Shown here one piece after another: positions 27,356 through 35,625 of a stretch of DNA of 64,000 nt. The DNA lies in the NCBI RefSeq assembly GCF_009857605.1, contig NZ_WWCT01000019.1, positions 1 to 64,000 on the forward strand, read 5' to 3'. This stretch comes from Duganella levis. Its GTDB lineage: Bacteria > Pseudomonadota > Gammaproteobacteria > Burkholderiales > Burkholderiaceae_D. The notes below the pieces were generated by a model that saw nothing but the letters and a program-made list of their open reading frames with translations, was not told the origin of the DNA and did no database searches. The first letter of the stretch is position 1, and every line of letters begins with the position of its first letter. Both the position numbers and the translations under genes were made by a program.

Positions 27356-28210
27356 TTACCCCCTTAGCGCCTTGTTGTTCTGGCCGCTGAACTTCTCACA
27401 GAGATCGAATCCTTCAGCATCAAAACCTAACAATGCGACGTGGGCTATCCAGCTTCGGTTACTAAAGTAGTGAAGGTAATTCCGACGTATCTCCGACTCC
27501 AGTCGATCCAGCTGGATGGATTGTGAGTCAAAATGCCAAAGCGCCTCCGCTGAGAACCCGTTAGCCATAACTCCAAAGGTCGGCGAGAGGACACGTCCAT
27601 TTACCTTCAGGTAATGGTTAATGTTTTTCTTTCGCAACGTTTTGATAGTGGCGGCATCGTGATTATCGACAGTCACTTCGCGAAAAACATCGTGAAGATA
27701 GGGCCAGTTTGAGTCAGCGATTTCGAGTAATTTAACGTCCTCGAAACTATCATCCTTCTTATGCGACTCAATCTGGATGAGGTGCGCAACGCCCTGATAG
27801 AAGCGGACGAACAAAAGGTAATCGGCGCGTTTCACTTTCCCTTTGGCGTCAAGCGTACAGATGCTGCTTAGGTGAAGGTGATGAATCCCCCAATATGTCA
27901 GCAGGTTGTCGCGCTGGCCGCCTAATTTCGCTAAGGTCGAAAGGTAAGGCGCAACCGTTGTGCCGGCTTTCAGCCGGGCAGTAATTTCATTGATGACACC
28001 TGAGAGCGCCGTGAACAGGGGGTTCGCGGCAAGTTGAGTGGAGATCGCGATCTTGTAAGGGACCGGCAAAACCATCCGCTCAGTGTGCGTGTGGAGCAAG
28101 TTATATCGCGTAACCGCGTCATGCGACGGGTTTGGTATGTACCCTAAGCCAAGGAGGCCGTTCGTAGTCAGCTGGTTAAAATCGGCCTTCAAGTCCATTA
28201 AAATCAGCAT
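27356..28210 (-). CDS. hypothetical protein
   Basis: 284 residues, no signal peptide or membrane helix. Visible patterns are GLLGLGYIPNPSHDAVTRYN near the start and a conserved-looking centre (LLTYWGIHHLHLS, RADYLLFVRF, AHLIQIESH) with several His, Asp and Glu residues that could be catalytic or metal-binding. The family is not recognised. The ATG at 28210 follows AAGGGA. It may be a cargo gene of the island, as it precedes repeat copy A. Confidence 0.65.
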   Translation of the reverse strand: MLILMDLKADFNQLTTNGLLGLGYIPNPSHDAVTRYNLLHTHTERMVLPVPYKIAISTQLAANPLFTALSGVINEITARLKAGTTVAPYLSTLAKLGGQRDNLLTYWGIHHLHLSSICTLDAKGKVKRADYLLFVRFYQGVAHLIQIESHKKDDSFEDVKLLEIADSNWPYLHDVFREVTVDNHDAATIKTLRKKNINHYLKVNGRVLSPTFGVMANGFSAEALWHFDSQSIQLDRLESEIRRNYLHYFSNRSWIAHVALLGFDAEGFDLCEKFSGQNNKALRG

Positions 28211-28281
28211 CGCATTCCCTTAGCGCCTCCAGATGCCAGCCATTCTATCCGAGTGGCTTGATCAGCCAAATCTGAACGCAC

Positions 28282-28390
28282 TGGGTTTTCTTCGTTTACA
28301 GACCTTGGCGAGATCCTGTCGGCTGAGGGCCCACCGGTTAAACCGTCGCCAGATTAGCTTGTATCGCTCTCAGCACTTGGTATGGAATGG
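28282..28390. repeat. direct repeat copy A (pair of 56979-57070)
   Basis: This stretch is nearly the same as one at 56979-57070 in the same orientation. The first 48 bases differ at five positions and the last 44 at two. Copy A has a 15-base insertion (GCCCACCGGTTAAAC) in the middle. The shared core CGTCGCCAGATTAGC with the bases after it is identical for over 30 bases. Its function is unknown; it could be an attachment or recombination site, or a fragment of a mobile element. Confidence 0.75.
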
Positions 28391-28472
28391 CTTAGTGTGC
28401 CGGATGACTGTATCCCCTCGATCAGCTCAGTTTTTGAATCCATACCCAATCGAGGGGTGGCACGTCCTTTAA

Positions 28473-28694
28473 TTAGCAATCAGCCTTGCGCCAATGCGCT
28501 GGATTTGGGCGGTCTTGCCGGTGGCGCTCGCGTGCCACATGCACAGTGTATCCCTTCTGGCAAGCCCATTTCTCTGCTTCCAATTGGGTATTAGTTTTAT
28601 GGACCTCAGCTTCGTTTACGATGACGACATGATGAGTCACACCATGCGTCTGATCATTGGATTTTGGGCGATATTCCACATAAGCATTTGTCAT
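28473..28694 (-). CDS. small hypothetical protein (DUF2188-like pattern)
   Basis: 73 residues. A strong GGAGG lies seven bases before the ATG at 28694, which supports a real gene. The sequence has a beta-rich start (HHVVIVNEAEVH), a helix (LEAEKWACQKGY) and a basic end (HVARERHRQDRPNPAHWRK). The layout recalls the small DUF2188 proteins, but the match is loose. It ends close to repeat copy A. Confidence 0.6.
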   Translation of the reverse strand: MTNAYVEYRPKSNDQTHGVTHHVVIVNEAEVHKTNTQLEAEKWACQKGYTVHVARERHRQDRPNPAHWRKADC

Positions 28695-28798
28695 ACATAC
28701 CTCCGGTGAGATGAGCTGGACAGAAACATTTCGTTGTTTTAACTGCTGGAAAATATTACCGTAAGTTACACCCCACCATTCTCTCCAATTGCAACAAA

Positions 28799-28951
28799 CT
28801 AGCCAACGGAGTGGTAAGTTTTACAGTCCTCCACGAGAAGGTGTTGATGTACCATTTCCACATGACAACTAACATGTGAGGATATATGACCTTCCCGATC
28901 AAAAGCGCGTTTGGCCCAGGTCTCAAGGGCCTTTTCGTCGATCCATTGCAT
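28799..28951 (-). CDS. small hypothetical protein
   Basis: 50 residues, found by reading the minus strand: it starts MQWIDEKALETWAKRAF and ends KTYHSVG. GAGGGAG precedes the ATG at 28951 at good spacing. It is rich in His, Glu and Trp. No family is recognised. It lies between two other short leftward reading frames. Confidence 0.5.
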   Translation of the reverse strand: MQWIDEKALETWAKRAFDREGHISSHVSCHVEMVHQHLLVEDCKTYHSVG

Positions 28952-28989
28952 TGCTGCTCCCTCTTGCCTTATGGCGCGCAGCGCCTACA

Positions 28990-29175
28990 TCATTTATTGA
29001 TAGAGGCGCGTTGAGCACTCTGAACATAGGCCAGTGTCTGCCGTATTGCGTGCCAAGTTTGATCGTCCGACAACAGCTTGAAACGGACCAGAAAATCCTC
29101 ACTGAACGAGCTTTCCTGACCTAACTTGATTAATGCGGCTAAGGATAGCATGTTGCCAATGTGGAAAATACGCAA
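28990..29175 (-). pseudogene. possible gene remnant
   Basis: This leftward frame of about 61-67 residues has protein-like composition (ILRIFHIGNMLSLAALIKLG, FLVRFKLLSDDQTWHAIRQTL) but no good start. An upstream in-frame TAG closes it, and only TTG at 29175 is available. It is probably the 3' end of a lost gene. The stretch 29176-29293 holds nothing recognisable. Confidence 0.3.
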
Positions 29176-29293
29176 AATCTCACGCGCCTGATGGTGATCG
29201 CACTAATGGCATAGTTACGATCAACTAGACGGAAAAATCAATTTGATTAATTATGATTAAAGCGATTGACACATTTTTTCTACCATGGGACGT

Positions 29294-30766
29294 TCATCGG
29301 GTGTCTGTCGCTCTCATTAAAGGGGAGTCCGGTTGTGGTATCGGCAAAGGAGGAAGGGGCGACTTGCCATCCCATTTTCCACCGAGCGGTGGCAATGGAA
29401 TTGGCGGAAGCGCCATGGGCACGACTGGCTTGGCTGGCGATGTAGGATGCTCATGTAATAGGCGCAGTTGGTCTGCGGTTAGCGAAATGGCCTGGGGAGG
29501 ATTTTTTGGAGGCGGTTCATTCTCATGCACGAGATGGCGTTGCCGGTCAATGGCCGAGGCACGGGCCTGCATCGCGGTGTCGAGTATAGGTGCACTCAGT
29601 TCCAGGCTTACGCTTGCATCTTCCCATTTTGCCTTGATCTGATACGGCCCATAAAGCCTGTCGTCGCTCCCCTCTAGATTGATGCCAAGAATGGTCAAGG
29701 CATTTCGCCCGCTACTGTCATCAAGTACACGAACGAGTGCCCCGTTTTCGGGTAGAAAATGTAATAGCTTCGCATTATCCCGTTCGCCGTCGACAAGGGA
29801 ACTGCTTGCGCTTCCTGGGTTGAAACTGTATGTCAAAGAGTTTTCTTCTACCTCTCTTGCGATAGGCGTGGACAAGGTGAAGGTGGTACCCATAACACAA
29901 GCAACACTGACATGGACGTCTAAGAACGCAACCTTACCTGCTTGTTGCCCGATGTCGTAGAGCAGGTCAACGATTCTGGGGTTCTCCTCCGGATCATCCT
30001 GCGGGCAGAAAGTATACGAACCACTGATGACGGGCATCGCTGCATCGGTCGCCTTTCTAAAGGACGGCAGTATGTCGTCGAACCATTCATGGAGCTGATC
30101 GGAGAACGAATGCAAGCCGCCGACGATGGTAATAACGAGGCCGATGACGCCTGCGTAGACATACGGAGGCCAGTTTGGAAGACGTGAGCCCCAGCTTGGC
30201 AGCTCTTCTTTCTTCTCCCGCGAAGCTTCCGCAACTCGCTTGGCCGCATCTACCTTTGCCTCCGACTGGAAATGGTCGCGTTTAATCAAGCGATCTATGC
30301 GCCGTTTCTCAGCTGACGTGCCGCCATCAAGGACGCTTGAAACACGCGCATAACAAGTGAAGTCAGCAATGGCGCGTTTTAGCACATCCTTGGTGATATC
30401 GAGCGGATCATCGAAGACACCCCAAACGATGAGTTTTTCCTTTCGTCGACTAAGTTCTGATTGATACGGATAAAGGAATATGGCCACGGCGCCAGTCGCC
30501 CCCTGTGAGAGCACGAGCGCTGCGCCGTGCTCGTGCGCAACTTCTGCGCTACCAGGAATGGGGCCAGCTGGATGCTGCCCAAAGAACAGCTGAATCGACC
30601 GGTGCGACTTATCTTGACGGACGTAGAGCATCTCATAATGGCCGTCCTGCTTGGCTTGTTCCACTACCGCCTGGAGCTGGAGTTCAACAAACTCGACTAC
30701 GACGGTCTGCCAATTGATCAATCTATATCGGCGTAGATCGGCCGTTCGTCGCGGAAAAAGCTGCAC
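29294..30766 (-). CDS. hypothetical membrane protein with proline-rich tail
   Basis: 490 residues from a GTG at 30766, eight bases after GAGG. The N-terminal domain (about 1-150) is soluble and beta-rich. A basic linker leads to one membrane helix (about 208-228, PYVYAGVIGLVITIVGG). The C-terminal domain (about 250-420) looks like an extracytoplasmic beta domain, and the tail is rich in proline (PIPLPPLGGKWDGK). The function is unknown. Confidence 0.65.
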   Translation of the reverse strand: MQLFPRRTADLRRYRLINWQTVVVEFVELQLQAVVEQAKQDGHYEMLYVRQDKSHRSIQLFFGQHPAGPIPGSAEVAHEHGAALVLSQGATGAVAIFLYPYQSELSRRKEKLIVWGVFDDPLDITKDVLKRAIADFTCYARVSSVLDGGTSAEKRRIDRLIKRDHFQSEAKVDAAKRVAEASREKKEELPSWGSRLPNWPPYVYAGVIGLVITIVGGLHSFSDQLHEWFDDILPSFRKATDAAMPVISGSYTFCPQDDPEENPRIVDLLYDIGQQAGKVAFLDVHVSVACVMGTTFTLSTPIAREVEENSLTYSFNPGSASSSLVDGERDNAKLLHFLPENGALVRVLDDSSGRNALTILGINLEGSDDRLYGPYQIKAKWEDASVSLELSAPILDTAMQARASAIDRQRHLVHENEPPPKNPPQAISLTADQLRLLHEHPTSPAKPVVPMALPPIPLPPLGGKWDGKSPLPPLPIPQPDSPLMRATDTR

Positions 30767-30936
30767 AAATGCCTCGCAGTTTTATTGATGTTGGTTGAAA
30801 TAGAGGCGAGAGCGCAGGGCGCGGTGCGCGAGGTTCTGTGTCCTCCGAGTAAATGACAGGCGACCCAAATGACTTCGGCGCAGTGCAGCTTTGCGAAAAG
30901 ACCTGCCTGCTGTTGTCGGGTTGGATCTATGCGATC

Positions 30937-31374
30937 TTACCGGAGCGTGGCCGGCAGCTCCCAGGATTTAGTAAGGTCTAGCACATTCTGCGACAGTATC
31001 TTTTTTCTGCAGCCTAGCACTACTGCTGCTCTAGCGTTCTCGCTGCCTTCGCCTGACATGCTTAGCGTGAGCGAACCGCCGTCCCGCATCAATTTAGCGT
31101 CAATCGAAGTTCCTGAAGTTGGCCTAGACCAGGCTATCGCGTTGAGCTCTTCGTCATCATCGCATTTCGGCACCTGAACTCGTGCACCATTTGGCGCGAG
31201 AAGGATCGCATCAAGTCGGGTGTTGGGGTCGCGGTACATCATGCCAGTCGACCAATTATCGTATTCAGCACTGGCAGACACATAGCCCTCGTGTACGCCT
31301 TTGTTTTTCCCGATTGCGAACCCGGCAGTTAAACTGACGCTCGCTACGGCCAGGATTCCAAGCAACGCTTTCAT
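30937..31374 (-). CDS. small exported hypothetical protein
   Basis: 145 residues from the ATG at 31374, which follows GGAG at a good distance. An N-terminal signal or anchor helix (MKALLGILAVASVSLTAGFA) precedes a soluble domain with two cysteines (PKCDDDEE and VLGCRKK) that could form a disulfide. The family is unknown. An ATG four codons upstream is less likely. Confidence 0.6.
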   Translation of the reverse strand: MKALLGILAVASVSLTAGFAIGKNKGVHEGYVSASAEYDNWSTGMMYRDPNTRLDAILLAPNGARVQVPKCDDDEELNAIAWSRPTSGTSIDAKLMRDGGSLTLSMSGEGSENARAAVVLGCRKKILSQNVLDLTKSWELPATLR

Positions 31375-31546
31375 GTAGATCTCCAATTTGATGTTGGCTC
31401 AACTCTAACAAAAACATTTCCATAAAACAATGTCTTGCCTAGGGCATAGCGCATCATCTGGCGATAATGCCGGCATCCTCACCAAGGATTTACCGTCCAG
31501 GTCAGCAGAAAGCTGAATGGCACTCAAGCACGGTAGCTCAGCGAAA

Positions 31547-31765
31547 TTAGATAAGGTTGGCGTTGAACGGCGTGGTCAACAGGCGCTGCAGGCCTAGAAA
31601 GTCCTCTCCCATCCACTGTACTGGTGAAGACCATAGGTTAGCCTCACTTCTCCCCATGTAGAGCGTGTAGCTGCTATCAACACACACAAGTCGGTGCAAA
31701 TCCTGCAACGCTATATCCATCTTCACGCTGAAGAACCCATCGCGAAACCGGACAAGTTGGCGCAA
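31547..31765 (-). CDS. doubtful small frame following a stop codon
   Basis: 72 codons in the same frame as, and directly after, the TAA that ends the 345-residue gene upstream. A TTG abuts the stop; an internal ATG (giving MDIALQDLHRLV) would leave 57 residues. It could be a read-through extension, an ancestral C-terminus cut off by a stop mutation, or chance. No family is recognised. Confidence 0.3.
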   Translation of the reverse strand: MRQLVRFRDGFFSVKMDIALQDLHRLVCVDSSYTLYMGRSEANLWSSPVQWMGEDFLGLQRLLTTPFNANLI

Positions 31766-32803
31766 TTAAATTATCCAAGAAAAGGGGAAAGGCTGAACTC
31801 GCCGGCAGCGAGTGCATCGAAATGATTCACTCAGCAGTAACCGCGCGGCATTATGTCGAGTAGACTTTAAAGGCGTATGACAGGTTGGACATTTTATGCG
31901 AGTACCAAGAGCATTGCTCATGCCTTTGGCGAGAGCATCAAAGTAACTTTCCGATTTCAATAGCCCGTGGCCATGTATAGATCGAAATACGAAAGCTTTT
32001 TTTCCACCCTGATCCATGGGCTTTATTCGTTCATACAAGGCCAAAATCAGATGGGCCATGTACAACAACATCGTGGGTAACGAGGTGTATAACAACGAAT
32101 AAACGTCATCGTCTGCGGGATCTTTGAATATAAAATTAAAATTTTCAGGCGAAGTTCTAATTTCAATTCGGTCGGTGGTAACCAGATGCACGGCATGCTG
32201 GAAAAAACCGTAGAGTCCATAGCTATTGCTAGGCTCGAAAACAATTGAGTGGATCTCATCAGCGGTTACGACGTCTACAAGTTCTGTTTCGCTGATCGCT
32301 TTAGCAAGTATCTCCTTGCGGCGATTCCCCATAATCTTCTGCGTAATCTTTGTTGGATCACCTGAAGAAAACGCGTTGTAAAACCCATCCTCGTCAGCGA
32401 CCATCCATGAGAGATACATCAAGTTATCAATCAACGGCTTGCGCAGAAGATTGAAGGCAGGAACAATCTTTCGCTTCTCGAAACAGCGAAGAGATTCATA
32501 GATGTGGTGACCGCAGTCCGCGACCATAGCCATGGTTATAGTGTTGAGCACGACTCTACGGGCTTGATGATGTAGCCCCAACTCTCTCAACGCGGTCACA
32601 GCATCGCGATTCTTAGCGAGAGTTGTGAACCTCTTACTTTGGGCTTTGTTCTCAAACTCAAACGAAACGATGTGCGCTTCAGCTGCCTCGTATTCAGCAA
32701 GCATCCTGACAAACTCGTCATGGACGAAGAAGCAATACTCGTGCGCTAGGCGCACTTCTTTCGGCAAATAATAAAGCCGCTTGGCAGGAATCAAAATGCC
32801 CAT
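31766..32803 (-). CDS. hypothetical protein with C-terminal zinc ribbon
   Basis: 345 residues, cytoplasmic and largely helical, with many aromatic residues. The C-terminus has a four-cysteine zinc-ribbon pattern (KCPTCHTPL and RCTRCRRVQPF). The central part (AFNLLRKPLIDNLMYLSWM, LLYMAHLILALYERI) looks like an all-helical bundle such as those seen in some abortive-infection proteins, but no named family is recognised. It ends in WII and TAA, with an open frame continuing in phase. Confidence 0.6.
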   Translation of the reverse strand: MGILIPAKRLYYLPKEVRLAHEYCFFVHDEFVRMLAEYEAAEAHIVSFEFENKAQSKRFTTLAKNRDAVTALRELGLHHQARRVVLNTITMAMVADCGHHIYESLRCFEKRKIVPAFNLLRKPLIDNLMYLSWMVADEDGFYNAFSSGDPTKITQKIMGNRRKEILAKAISETELVDVVTADEIHSIVFEPSNSYGLYGFFQHAVHLVTTDRIEIRTSPENFNFIFKDPADDDVYSLLYTSLPTMLLYMAHLILALYERIKPMDQGGKKAFVFRSIHGHGLLKSESYFDALAKGMSNALGTRIKCPTCHTPLKSTRHNAARLLLSESFRCTRCRRVQPFPFSWII

Positions 32804-33088
32804 TTCCGAGCCGTCCTTGTAAATTTACTGTCGAGACCATACAAACTTCAACTACTCGGCGATAAGGTTTGTCAGTGCTTCACATACGCCGGCAGGACTT
32901 CAGCCGGTATCTATGGGGTGGTACGATATGGTTTTGCAATGCTAACAAAAACCAATAAATTATAGGAGAGTCTGATGGATGGATCGAACTGCCCACTCGA
33001 GGAAGGTGACCGAATTGATCACAAGCTCTTCGGATTAGGAACTGTTGTGGGCGCCCCCGTTGCAATGCAGGGATCAGCAACTGTCTTA

Positions 33089-34039
33089 TCAGGTGAGGTA
33101 AATTGCTGACCAAGTTGTGTTGTTTTTCAAAATAGCGTTCAGAGTCACCAGAAGCTTGCGCATGCAGGCGACGAGAGCGACTTTCTTCAATTTTCCGCCC
33201 TCAAGCAGTTTTTGATAAAACTGCTTGATGACGGGGTTGTGTCTTGTCGCCACCAGTGTCGCCATGTAAAGCGTGGCGCGGACGCTGGCCCTCCCGCCCC
33301 ATATCCGTCGTTTCCCTCTGAACTTTCCGCTATCTCGATTGAACGGGCACACACCTACTAAAGCGCAAATCGCCCTTCGGTCAAGGGTGCCCAATTCAGG
33401 AAGCTCGGCCAGCAGGGTGACCATCGTGACCGGACCAATGCCAGGCACGCAAGCCAGCAGATCGGCCTTGGCCTGCCAGACAGGGCTCGATTTGATCGCA
33501 GTATCCAAATCCGTATCTGCTCCCTTGATCCGCTGCCTGAGCCACTGTACGTGCTGATCGATTTCTTTCGCAATACGCGCTGGTGCCATCAACTTTCTAT
33601 TTTGCTCGGCAGTGACCATGTCCACCAGTTGCCGCCGCCGCGTCAGAACGGCTTCAAGCTCGCGCGTTTCTTCGCTTTTGAAGGGCCGCAGCTGTGGACT
33701 GACCGCTTGCGCGAAACGTGCCAACATCAACGCATCAACCTGATCCGTTTTGGCCAACAAGCCGATCGCTTTGGCGAAATCACGCGCTTGACGGGGATTA
33801 ACCACCACCACCGGCAACTGCGCGCTGACCATGGCTCCCACCGCTGCCGTTTCGAATCCGCCTGTCGCCTCAAGTACCACCAGGCTAGGTGACAGCTGAC
33901 CGATTGCGTCAATGAGCTTTGGGTATCCCGCCTCGTCGTTTGAAAACTGCGCTGAAAACACCCCCCCATCGCAAGCTACGTCCAACGTTTTCTTGCTCAC
34001 ATCAATACCAATGAATACCTTCTTCAACTGCTTATCCAT
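33089..34039 (-). CDS. IS110-family transposase
   Basis: 316 residues. The N-terminal RuvC-like DEDD domain shows FIGIDVSKKTLDVA (Asp), LEATGGFE (Glu) and KTDQVDALMLARF (Asp). The C-terminal Tnp domain has CPFNRDSGKFRGKRRIWGG with the serine used for DNA cleavage. The enzyme acts with a structured RNA made from the element end. Its last codons and stop (CTC ACC TGA) lie at or beyond the predicted element end, so the target supplies the stop. Confidence 0.92.
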   Translation of the reverse strand: MDKQLKKVFIGIDVSKKTLDVACDGGVFSAQFSNDEAGYPKLIDAIGQLSPSLVVLEATGGFETAAVGAMVSAQLPVVVVNPRQARDFAKAIGLLAKTDQVDALMLARFAQAVSPQLRPFKSEETRELEAVLTRRRQLVDMVTAEQNRKLMAPARIAKEIDQHVQWLRQRIKGADTDLDTAIKSSPVWQAKADLLACVPGIGPVTMVTLLAELPELGTLDRRAICALVGVCPFNRDSGKFRGKRRIWGGRASVRATLYMATLVATRHNPVIKQFYQKLLEGGKLKKVALVACMRKLLVTLNAILKNNTTWSAIYLT

Positions 34040-34214
34040 GATTCATCTCCCATTCTTACCGATACGGGCTCAGACCCTGACAACTGTTCGGGATTGATAG
34101 AATCGGGCATGTCGTCATAGGCTGACCCTCGGGATTCGCTCCCACAGACCCTTCAGACTGGCATGCCCTAAATCACAATGTACACAATTTTAAAGATATA
34201 AGACCTTCGGAGTG
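33096..34214 (-). mobile_element. IS110-family insertion sequence
   Basis: About 1.1 kb, placed by its transposase and by the interrupted host gene. The triplet GTG lies at both junctions (33093-33095 and 34212-34214), so the exact ends are uncertain by about three bases. The long non-coding stretch lies upstream of the transposase, as in the IS110 group rather than the IS1111 group. No long terminal inverted repeats are seen, as expected for the family. Confidence 0.8.
34040..34214 (-). ncRNA. candidate IS110 bridge RNA region
   Basis: A non-coding 175-base stretch between the transposase start and the element end. In IS110-group elements this end encodes the bridge RNA that pairs with target and donor DNA. 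Position and length fit; no structure was computed, and neither boundaries nor guide loops can be assigned. Confidence 0.4.
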
Positions 34215-34538
34215 CTAGTAGCGTCAGCGACTCCGGTTGGAGCGTTCCGGTTAAATGGGATGACCCGACGCGCACCGCCCGAATCGTAATGCATAAAATG
34301 CTACGTAAAGTGTCGTCTCCAGACTCCAGACCCTTCGCTCACTGGGATCGACAGTGGCAGCCTTTACTGCAGGCTTGGCATGCCGCTCGACGAGATGTTG
34401 AACAACTTTCCTCAAGCTTCCGCCCAGCTCCCGATTTTCATGCCCTGAAACAAATGCAGGAAATTGAGCAAAAAGCATTCGAAGCAATGCAGCGTTTTTG
34501 GAATGCAGAGCAATTCGGCGAGCATCCCTAGACTCGCT

Positions 34539-34982
34539 TCAAGCGTCAGCTGATGCCGTATTCTTCCTTTGACGGATGTCGACGCGGCACTCAAGCAAAT
34601 CGTACCAGCGCCGAGAGACGCTTCTTGAAAGACTCCAGATCGCGGCGCAGCCACACCGACCGGACGCCGGATGGAGAAATGAATATGCCGCGCTTGCGCG
34701 GCTCGTTGGAGGCACGGACTGCCCGAAGGCCGGCTGCTCCAGGCAAAACTCTACAACGGCGCTCTCCGTGGCTTCTTCCACGCGATTCTTTAGGTTGGGT
34801 TTCTTGCGATTTGCATCAATCAGAGCATCGACGCCGCCGGCTTCTACGGCTAATTGATAGCGATAAAACGTGTCTCGCGAAAATCCCATCACCTTGCAGG
34901 CACGGGACACATCACCCAGTTCGGTTGCTAAATTTAGCAAGCCGACTTTATGTTTGATGACACTTTGAGAAACACTGCTCAT
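34539..34982 (-). pseudogene. IS481-like transposase remnant, frameshifted
   Basis: ATG at 34982 follows GGAGT. The first 88 or so residues look like the N-terminal HTH of an IS481/IS3-type transposase (HKVGLLNLATELGDVSRACK, VMGFSRDTFYRYQ, GVDALIDANRKKPNLKNRVE). After EQPAFGQ the frame is lost. The next frame continues the homologous sequence (RKRGIFISPSGVRSVWLRRD) before a stop, and the catalytic DDE part is absent. It is both frameshifted and truncated. Confidence 0.75.
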
Positions 34983-35436
34983 GGAGTTACTCCTTGGCGC
35001 TTTCGCGCTGGTTTAATAAAGATTCGCACCTCTATCAAACCGGGTACAAGTCCAGTACGACTGCGGCAAACAACTAACGTTCAGTAGGAGGGACTATTGT
35101 AGCCTTCAAGAAAGACTATTCCTACGTGGAGTCTCAACTATCCACATAGCAATAATTTGCAACACTGGCACGGAGCCGCCAGACGTCGTTAAGGCGCAGC
35201 ATTGTGACATCTACCGATCACGTCATCCTTCTCCCGGCTCGGGCGCATAACTTCGGCCTATTTTTTATTTTGTAAGCTATTGTTTTTAAAAGAAATATTT
35301 AATTTTCTTGGCATTTAATAAAATTTAACATTTCTTCTATCTATTTGATTTTAAACGGAAATTTAAATTTATTTTGGAAATCAGTTACGTCGTATAATTG
35401 AACAAGTGGCATCCGCCACAGCTCACGAGGAAAATC
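34983..35436. promoter_or_regulatory. AT-rich region upstream of the RiPP precursor
   Basis: 454 bases without a convincing gene. From about 35270 the sequence is very AT-rich, unlike the chromosome. A -10-like TATAAT lies at 35393-35398, about 40 bases before the precursor ATG; no good -35 box sits at proper spacing. The precursor start at 35437 has GAGGA (35427-35431). Confidence 0.45.
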
Positions 35437-35619
35437 ATGCAGACATCTACATCTCCAGAGGTCCAGTCCAACGTCCGCGTAGGACAAGCCAACCTTGCGG
35501 TTGACCTCTCGCTCATCGCAAACCCTACTTTGGTGCGCTTGCTCGCAGAAGTTAAGAATGACGAAGGCAACACCATGGGTTCGTATGACCGCGCCCACAA
35601 TCGCCACAATCGCTCATAA
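35437..35619 (+). CDS. cyclophane-type RiPP precursor peptide
   Basis: 60 residues. A leader of about 45 residues (VGQANLAVDLSLIANPTLV with hydrophobic spacing, then RLLAEVKNDEGN) precedes the core SYDRAHNRHNRS. The core holds three X1-D/N-R units: Y50-D51-R52, H54-N55-R56 and H57-N58-R59. Aromatic-X-X units of this kind are substrates of three-residue cyclophane-forming radical SAM enzymes. From memory the Tyr/His/His pattern matches a family annotated YhhA, which I could not check. The next gene, seven bases away, is a radical SAM/SPASM maturase, which fixes the call. An upstream in-frame TTG (35398) is unlikely. Confidence 0.82.
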   Translation: MQTSTSPEVQSNVRVGQANLAVDLSLIANPTLVRLLAEVKNDEGNTMGSYDRAHNRHNRS

Positions 35620-35625
35620 AGTCTT

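Larger units (their letters stand above)
32975..34531 (+). pseudogene. conserved hypothetical gene split by IS110
   Basis: The 5' part starts at ATG 32975 (AGGAGAG before it), encodes MDGSNCPLEEGDRIDHKLFG and runs to about 33095. The 3' part resumes at 34215, encodes GWSVPVKWDDPTR, then HWDRQWQPLLQAWHAARRDVE, and stops at 34531. Joining at GTG/CT (121 + 317 = 438 bases) restores one frame of 145 residues with no other change. The insertion is therefore recent and clean. The protein is a conserved small protein of unknown role that I recall next to mobile-element regions. Confidence 0.8.

Noticed and set aside
28382..28709. Short plus-strand frames across repeat A and the 28473 gene
   Set aside because: They overlap a minus-strand gene with a strong GGAGG and have no start signal of their own.
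32880..33113. 77-codon minus-strand frame at the 5' end of the split gene
   Set aside because: It lies opposite a plus-strand gene with a good ribosome binding site whose two halves join in frame.
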